64,000 nucleotides of DNA from Siphonodentalium dalli (Eukaryota; Mollusca; Scaphopoda; Gadilida; Siphonodentaliidae): the NCBI GenBank assembly GCA_032622095.1, contig CP136062.1, positions 153,444,875 through 153,508,874 on the forward strand, read 5' to 3'. Under the pieces are notes generated by a model. It was not told where the DNA came from, made no database searches, and was given only the letters and a program-made list of their open reading frames with translations. The position numbers were made by a program, and so were the translations under genes. Below are positions 58,250-64,000 of the stretch, in pieces (within the stretch, counting starts at the first letter, position 1; the number at the start of each line of letters is the position of its first letter).

Positions 58250-58541
58250 TAGAATATCTGAGTCTTTATATTTTAATAGGGTACATGCATTATAATTATA
58301 CGATCTTGCTCCTGGGTGAAAGGTCAAGAGTTATAATGAGCCGATTGGCAGGAGCGTCTAGGTGAGAGAATAACAATATGTTCTACTTCACATTACGTCA
58401 TGGGCAGTAAAATTAAAGTGGTGTCAGTTCCATATGGGTATATAGCAGCCGGTGATGGTATTAATTAAGGAAACGAGCATGCTGACCCACTGAATCGCAG
58501 TAACGACTTTAATTATTTTATTATTCGCAGGTACAATGCGT
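58250..58541 (+). repeat. local duplication copy 2, empty site for M2
   Basis: Continuous version of 57449-58132. The junction region corresponding to the M2 insertion is near 58438-58452. Confidence 0.78.
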
Positions 58542-59400
58542 TAATTTAGATTTTAAATTAACTTTGACCAATCTGTTTGTTTAATTGCTTTATTGGGATC
58601 ATATCCGCTGTATTTCCAGAATGGCCAACAGACACCACCTTATCGACTGGGTGTAATTTAGAAGGCCGATATTTAATCAGTGTCACGCCGACGCGCTATT
58701 AATATCATCACCACCCCGCACATTCCATCACGTGAGAGATCCTCAAAACAATTGCCTCCCGTTTACGGTCGTGTAATAATAAATGATGCTACTTCAATGG
58801 GTGTCATTATTCCACTGATTTACGGGGCTTCTATAAATATTTTGATATCAAATTCGGATGCTCAATATTGAAAGGTGAGACAGAAAGGAAATCGATTCGA
58901 GATTGACAACGCATGCGTGAGCTCAGGAATAACTAATTCTTCAGCGAAATGAACGAATTCCAACAACTATATATAGAGTACATGTACATGGTGTATTGCG
59001 CCAACAAGCCGTCCAGCGGTGGCGAGACTAGATCCATATTCCCTATAACCGTGTATGTGTGAACCACACGCAGGGAAGGCCGGTAACTTAATTGTCCATG
59101 TATCTGGACACTTTCCGTCTGTGGCATCGCTAACATTGTTAACACAGTGCCCCCCCCCCCCCACAGAAGAGATTTTAAAGAGATTCGTATCTGGCAAATC
59201 CATTATTGATTCGAAAATTAGTTTTATACTCAACCGTGGATATACCGATGAGGTCATGGCCCATATAGCCAATTTGTTTCAACAATCGTCCATCTTGGTG
59301 GTTCTAGCTCAATTGGAACGCTGGTGCTCATGGAATTTAAACACAATGGCCTTGAAACACCAACATCGTCAACGTTCAAAGTGTGCATGAAACGAGTGCC
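58542..59400. other. spacer with an unassigned open frame
   Basis: An open frame at 59055-59390 (+, 111 codons) passes a 13-C run (59150-59162). The part after ACAG at 59166 has mixed amino-acid composition but no homology I recognise. Confidence 0.35.
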
Positions 59401-59622
59401 TTAACCCTTTACCCAACAAAACGGCCAAAACCGACCAAATAAAGCTTCAACAGCCTAAAATATCTTCGGTCTGTCTCAATAGAACCATACAAATATGGAT
59501 ATCATTGGAACCGGCTCCTTGACCACATTGTGATAGTTACAGTTATGCCCTGTGCCAATGCATTCTCGTATATATGCGAGTCGACCATAGGTCGCATCGC
59601 ATATATAAGAGAATGCATTGGC
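59401..59622 (+). mobile_element. P1 MITE copy F, right-truncated
   Basis: Left TTAA and full left terminus are present. The element stops after its first hairpin (about 59554-59622), and the right terminus and second hairpin are missing. Confidence 0.82.
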
Positions 59623-59873
59623 ATGTATACCGTTACTTACTGAATAGATTTTCCAATTCATCTGCAGTTATAAAAGTATACATTGGATTTCCGAGTATTC
59701 CTTTGGAGGAATGTTCAGGTATATATGAGCAGACCAAACTGATAATACAAGTTCAGAAGAATTCATCTTCATCATTGGTGGGAACATTGAGGGAAATGTT
59801 AAGGCAATTATTTGCATTTTGCAATTTTTTTTTGCAATTTTAGCGTCAGCGTTTTCCCGAACCCTTTTATCGC

Positions 59874-60666
59874 GCTCCCCGGTTGACCGCAGCAGGGTGA
59901 TATGATTATTGCTCCCCGGTTGACCACAGCAGGGTGATATGATTACTGCTCCCCGGTTGACCGCAGCAGGGTGATATGATTATTGCTCCCCGGTTGACCA
60001 CATCAGGGTGATATGATTACTGCTCCCCGGTTGACCGCAGCAGGGTGATATGATTATTGCTCCCCGGTTGACCACATCAGGGTGATATGATTACTGCTCC
60101 CCGTTTGACCGCAACAGGGTGATATGATTACTGCTCCCCGGTTGACCGCAGCAGGGTGATATGAGTACTGCTCCCCGGTTGACCGCAACAGGGTGATATG
60201 ATTATTGCTCCCCGGTTGACCGCAGCATGGTGATATGGTTACTGCTCCCCGGTTGACCGCAGCAGGGTGATATGATTACTGCTCCCCGGTTGACCGCAAC
60301 AGGGTGATATGATTATTGCTCCCCGGTTGACCACAGCAGGGTGATATGATTATTGCTCCCCGGTTGACCACAGCAGGGTGATATGATTACTGCTCCCCGG
60401 TTGACCACAGCATGGTGATATGGTTACTGCTCCCCGGTTGACCACAGCAGGGTGATATGATTACTGCTCCCCGGTTGACCACAGCATGGTGATATGGTTA
60501 TTGCTCCCCGGTTGACCACAGCAGGGTGATATGATTACTGCTCCCCGGTTGACCACAGCAGGGTGATATGATTATTGCTCCCCGGTTGACCACAGCAGGG
60601 TGATATGATTACTGTTACCCGGTTGACCACAGCAGGGTGATATGATTACTGCTCCCCGGTTGACCG
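59874..60666 (+). repeat. 37-bp satellite, about 21 copies
   Basis: Unit GCTCCCCGGTTGACCACAGC, AGGGTGATATGATTAYT. Variation is concentrated at a few positions (CCGC or CCAC, ATTATT or ATTACT, GCAGGG or GCATGG, CAGC or CATC or CAAC). Neighbouring units often share variants, which suggests amplification in blocks. Confidence 0.95.
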
Positions 60667-60839
60667 AGGCATGCAGACCGATATATCGATAAGCAACTTC
60701 ATTTATTTTTAAATTAGCAGCAAGAGGGTTATGGCTGTGCAATTTATATCACCCAATTTCGTAGTCATATCAATTTTTGTCGTATAATCGCTTATATGCA
60801 CATATATGGGGTTTGTTTATGTTATATTACGTCGCTCGG

Positions 60840-60885
60840 GCAGGGGGGGGCGGTAGTAAAAAAATTGCAGGAAGGTATACCGGGG
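60840..60885 (+). repeat. inverted partner of 62417-62455
   Basis: GGTAGTAAAAAAATTGCAGG, AAGGTAT: returns inverted 1.5 kb downstream. The pair brackets the 61121-62173 duplication. Confidence 0.65.
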
Positions 60886-61120
60886 TGGGTGGGTGGCCCG
60901 AGGGGCAAAAACGCGTTTTTTACACCCTCATGCAAATTATTTTACTAAAGACCTTTTGTGCCCTTATATGACATTTGTTTAAAACATAGTATAAGATTTA
61001 TAACTGCAATATCACCATATTTATGTTACTGGGACCTCATATGGACCTTAGTAGAGATGACATTAAGCTATATGGCATGTTGCATATGGGGCGGTGGGTT
61101 GAAAACATTCCTTCCCGACA

Positions 61121-61426
61121 CCAACTGCCTCAAACATTAATGTGACTTCAATGGCTAGAATATAACTGTCATAACACTGTTCATCAGTGCATCAAGCCAA
61201 TCAGTGAAATATTTGCATGTCCATCAACTCATATGATCTGTTACTCTGACAACTCCTAACATATCCAATTCTGGCATAGTGTCTGTTTGTCATTTATTAT
61301 AACAGAGATTGCTCCAGTAGACTAACAACAGTGTTAAGGCATAATGCTAGATAATGGGCTGGTTGGCAGACTAATCGGGAAATGGTTAGAAGTTATGGAA
61401 TTGTGTGTATCCTGTACAATGACCTA
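61121..61426 (+). repeat. 300-bp duplication, uninterrupted copy
   Basis: Matches 61501-61662 plus 62050-62173. Shared blocks: CATCAAGCCAATCAGTGAA, TTGCTCCAGTAGACTAACA, TGATGGGCTGGTTG-like. Confidence 0.82.
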
Positions 61427-61500
61427 AGTTTGCATATATAAGTAAACTTGTCCTGATGCAACTAATGCCTAGATCATTGTGTGCATGGAAAAAGAGCGAG

Positions 61501-62173
61501 CAACTGTCTCAAACATTAATGTGACTATCAATGGGTAAAAAATGTCTGTCATCAGTGCATCAAGCCAATCAGTGAATTATTTGCATGTCTTTCAACTCAG
61601 ATGATCTCTCACAAGACCGAAAGTATCCAAGTCTGGTATAGTGCTGTGACTGCTTGTTATCTATATATAAACGAGTAGGATCTGTCCGGATTTTGAGCTC
61701 AGACCCCTGGACCGAGTTCAACCAAATTTGGTGTGGTGATTCGGGGTACCCTGGCGGATGTTATAATGGTATTAGTTTTTCAAAATGTTTAATTAAAAAA
61801 AAAAAATTGGTTTTGTTAAATTGAGCAAGGAATTCAATCTTTAAACAAAATATATTAAAACAATATATATAAATAAAAATGTTTCAATGACCAAATGTGC
61901 TTGAAGCGCACAAAGTGGCCGCCGCTAAGTGAAGGCTCTGTCTAAGATCAAAATGTGTGCGAAGTCCAACAAAGGGGGCCACAGGTATCTCCGATGCTGA
62001 ATATATAAGCTCTCAAATGGAGCCTGTTTCAGCTAGTTTAGTATAATAGAAGTAAGTTGCTCCAGTAGACTAACATAAGTGGTATGGAATATGTTAAATG
62101 ATGGGCTGGTTGACAGACTAATCAGGAAATAGTTAGAAATTATGAAATTTTGTGTATTCTGCACAATGACCTA
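61501..62173 (+). repeat. 300-bp duplication, interrupted copy
   Basis: The two halves flank an insertion of about 390 bp. Direct orientation relative to 61121-61426. Confidence 0.82.
61663..62050 (+). mobile_element. insertion of unknown class
   Basis: Sequence absent from the paired copy at 61121-61426. It contains CCAAATTTGGTGTGGTGATT and GGGTACCCTGGCGG, related to the inverted repeat at 33851-33937, plus poly(A)-rich stretches. The flanks are TATA-rich, so exact ends and target duplication are ambiguous. Probably a mobile repeat. Confidence 0.6.
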
Positions 62174-64000
62174 TAGGTTTACCGATGATCAGCAATTTAC
62201 AAAAAAAAATTCAATTAAAACAGCTTCTGAAACAGGTTAAACTGTTATTTGAACTAATTGAGATCATTCCCAGTCGTAAGAGTGATATCAGTAGCGTTTT
62301 ATGAGATTTTAGACAAATTTTAGTGAAATTTGGTGGGTGGGTGTAAAATAAATTGAGACTAAAAAAATATTTGTTTTGCAGGTTTGTGGGTGGTGAGTCC
62401 CCGAAAATGCCAGATGCAAAAAACGGCATACCTTCCTGCAATTTTTTTACTACCCCTCCCCACCCTGTGTTTGCAATTTTTTTCCTGACCCCCTGTATAT
62501 ATATACCAGTAATTTTGAGTGATATATATCTAAGACATGTTGATGTAACTGGTATCCGAGATGTTCTGAGTTACGTAATCCCTGATATTTATTTTCAAGT
62601 AAACTAATTGAATTCTGAATAGATCTCGAATTAATGGCGGCACAATGTTTACTGAAATTGCAACAAAACAATAACCTGAGTCCATATCACTGCCTGTAAT
62701 GGTGCATTTTATTACAGGTTCGTCAATATGTTGTTCTAATCGGTCCGTTTCGTAACAAGTATCTCAAGATTCCAAAGAAACAATCAGTAACGAAGAGGTG
62801 TCATTTCGTCATATTTCCAACAGAATTGTCTAGTTTTGTAACAAATAGTTCTTCATTCCTAAGAACAAATTTGTCGCAAAAAGGTGTCAATAATCTGATA
62901 AGTGTTATTGGGTTTCGTGTCCTTGGGGCTCGCGATTGTGTAGGTTACGCCCCATATATTTCACGGGGGTGGGAAACAACAACGAAAAGCACCACATAAC
63001 AATACATGTCGTTTTATAGAAGTGCAAAAACCATAGCGAGAATTCTTCCCACGTAAAACATATATAAGCTTTTATGTGCATGTTACGACAACTCGTGTAA
63101 CCTATAGGATGCTGCCCACACGGTTTCTATTATTCGGAAAAGGGTTTATGCAACATGTTATTTGCAAAATGCAATTATTGAACACCATGACAATACAGCG
63201 GAATTTCGTTATCTCTCATGCAGTGTCTTCTGTTTCCGGTATAGGCGTTTCTAATGCTGTACCCACAGGGTTGGTTCTGATGGGATGGGGAAATTTAGCG
63301 ACAAAGACATATTGTGTGTATAAGGGGTTTATTGAATGTCCCCCATTGGGGTGTTGTACAGATGTAATCATGTATGTGTCCAAACTGCTGTCACATTAAT
63401 GATTACGATAAGCGCCTGCTGGTTCCATTGCTTTGTTGCAACCATTAATTAACACCAAATTCGATTACCTAGATTACCAATCGAGCTATCTATCATTGAA
63501 GATGACGGACCAGGGGCGTCGGTGTGGGGGGGGGGGGGGGCTGCACTTCTCGCACTTTCCTCAATCCGGTGGGCGTGCAACGGAAAGGGGACCAGACAGT
63601 TCCTTATAGGCTACCAGACCACCCTATCTCCTCAACCCTCTATAATAAATATATATCCATTGATGAGATAACATATCATCGTACAAATAGGTTCATATTT
63701 GACATAAATATTCACATATGTTCATATTGGACTTATTGGAATATTAAATAAACCCATAGTGAACTCATACCCATTATTCCGTTGAATGACGCGGGCCGTA
63801 GTGATAAATCATTATAAATTTACCCTGAACCGCTCCAAAATGAATAACAGAACATTCCAGAGTATATACTGTTGTAACTGAATGTGAGAAACCATTTAGT
63901 ATATATAGATATGGTAAAATGGATACTGTATACCTAAATCCATCCATTCATGGGGCCATATCTTACCATATTCAACAGAATCTGTGCAACAAATGAATGA
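62174..64000. other. spacer to window end
   Basis: Holds the inverted partner of 60840-60885 (62417-62455), a 15-G run (63536-63550) and a short dispersed repeat (63841-63902) also seen at 20455 and 39712. The open frame at 63076-63399 (+, 107 codons) has no recognised homology. Confidence 0.4.

Overview
The window is eukaryotic nuclear DNA: AT-rich, with GT-AG introns, one recognisable protein-coding gene, and many dispersed repeats. The host is most likely a lophotrochozoan, probably a marine mollusc. That placement rests on a repeat at about 30895-31670 (a CTCACCTGAG hairpin followed by TCCGTCCGTC and reiterated 'TCAGATTTGTTCAAAT' units), a type I associate with mollusc genomes, and on an animal cyclin E. 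It is inference, not proof.

Left third (1-24000). After a short 16-bp minisatellite and several inverted-repeat elements comes a CpG-richer, promoter-like stretch (about 3940-5100) with CCAAT, NRF1-like and E2F-like motifs. It leads into a complete cyclin E gene on the + strand: ten coding-region exons, start codon at 5331, stop at 22644-22646, predicted protein 430 residues. All splice junctions are GT-AG and the reading frame runs through every junction. Intron 3 is 12.4 kb; the other introns are 0.1-1.1 kb. The protein has a basic RKRK motif, an MRTIL hydrophobic-patch motif, both cyclin folds and a C-terminal LTPPSD phosphodegron-like motif. The 3' UTR probably ends near the AATAAA at 23934.

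Middle and right (24000-64000). I recognise no intact gene here. The DNA is a mosaic of non-autonomous DNA transposons. (i) Several families are flanked by TTAA, as in piggyBac-type elements: P1 (TIR CCCTTTACCCAACA, six copies), P2 (TIR CCCTTCCATGA, two copies plus a remnant), P3 (a 205-bp near-perfect foldback) and P4 (TIR AGGTACTCAA, two copies plus a fragment). P1 and P2 share one long hairpin module despite different termini. (ii) A TA-flanked foldback family beginning CAGTAATGCTC has two copies. (iii) The M2 family of paired 94-bp hairpins has three copies. (iv) Two elements are built from self-complementary motifs, TTTGCGCTTAAGCGCAAAT and ATCTCGTTTAAACGAGAT. Between these lie minisatellites (units of 16, 29-31, 33, 37, 49 and 54 bp, a TCA-rich tract and a degenerate array of about 43 bp), local duplications (250 bp to 600 bp) and one decayed non-LTR reverse transcriptase.

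Three duplications act as internal empty-site controls. Comparing filled and unfilled copies supports the boundaries of the elements at 36768-37024, 57639-58055 and about 61663-62050. I found no tRNA, rRNA or CRISPR. The strongest unusual signals are the shared hairpin module in the TTAA elements, the two palindrome-array elements, and the 2.6-kb inverted-repeat structure at 34651-37245.
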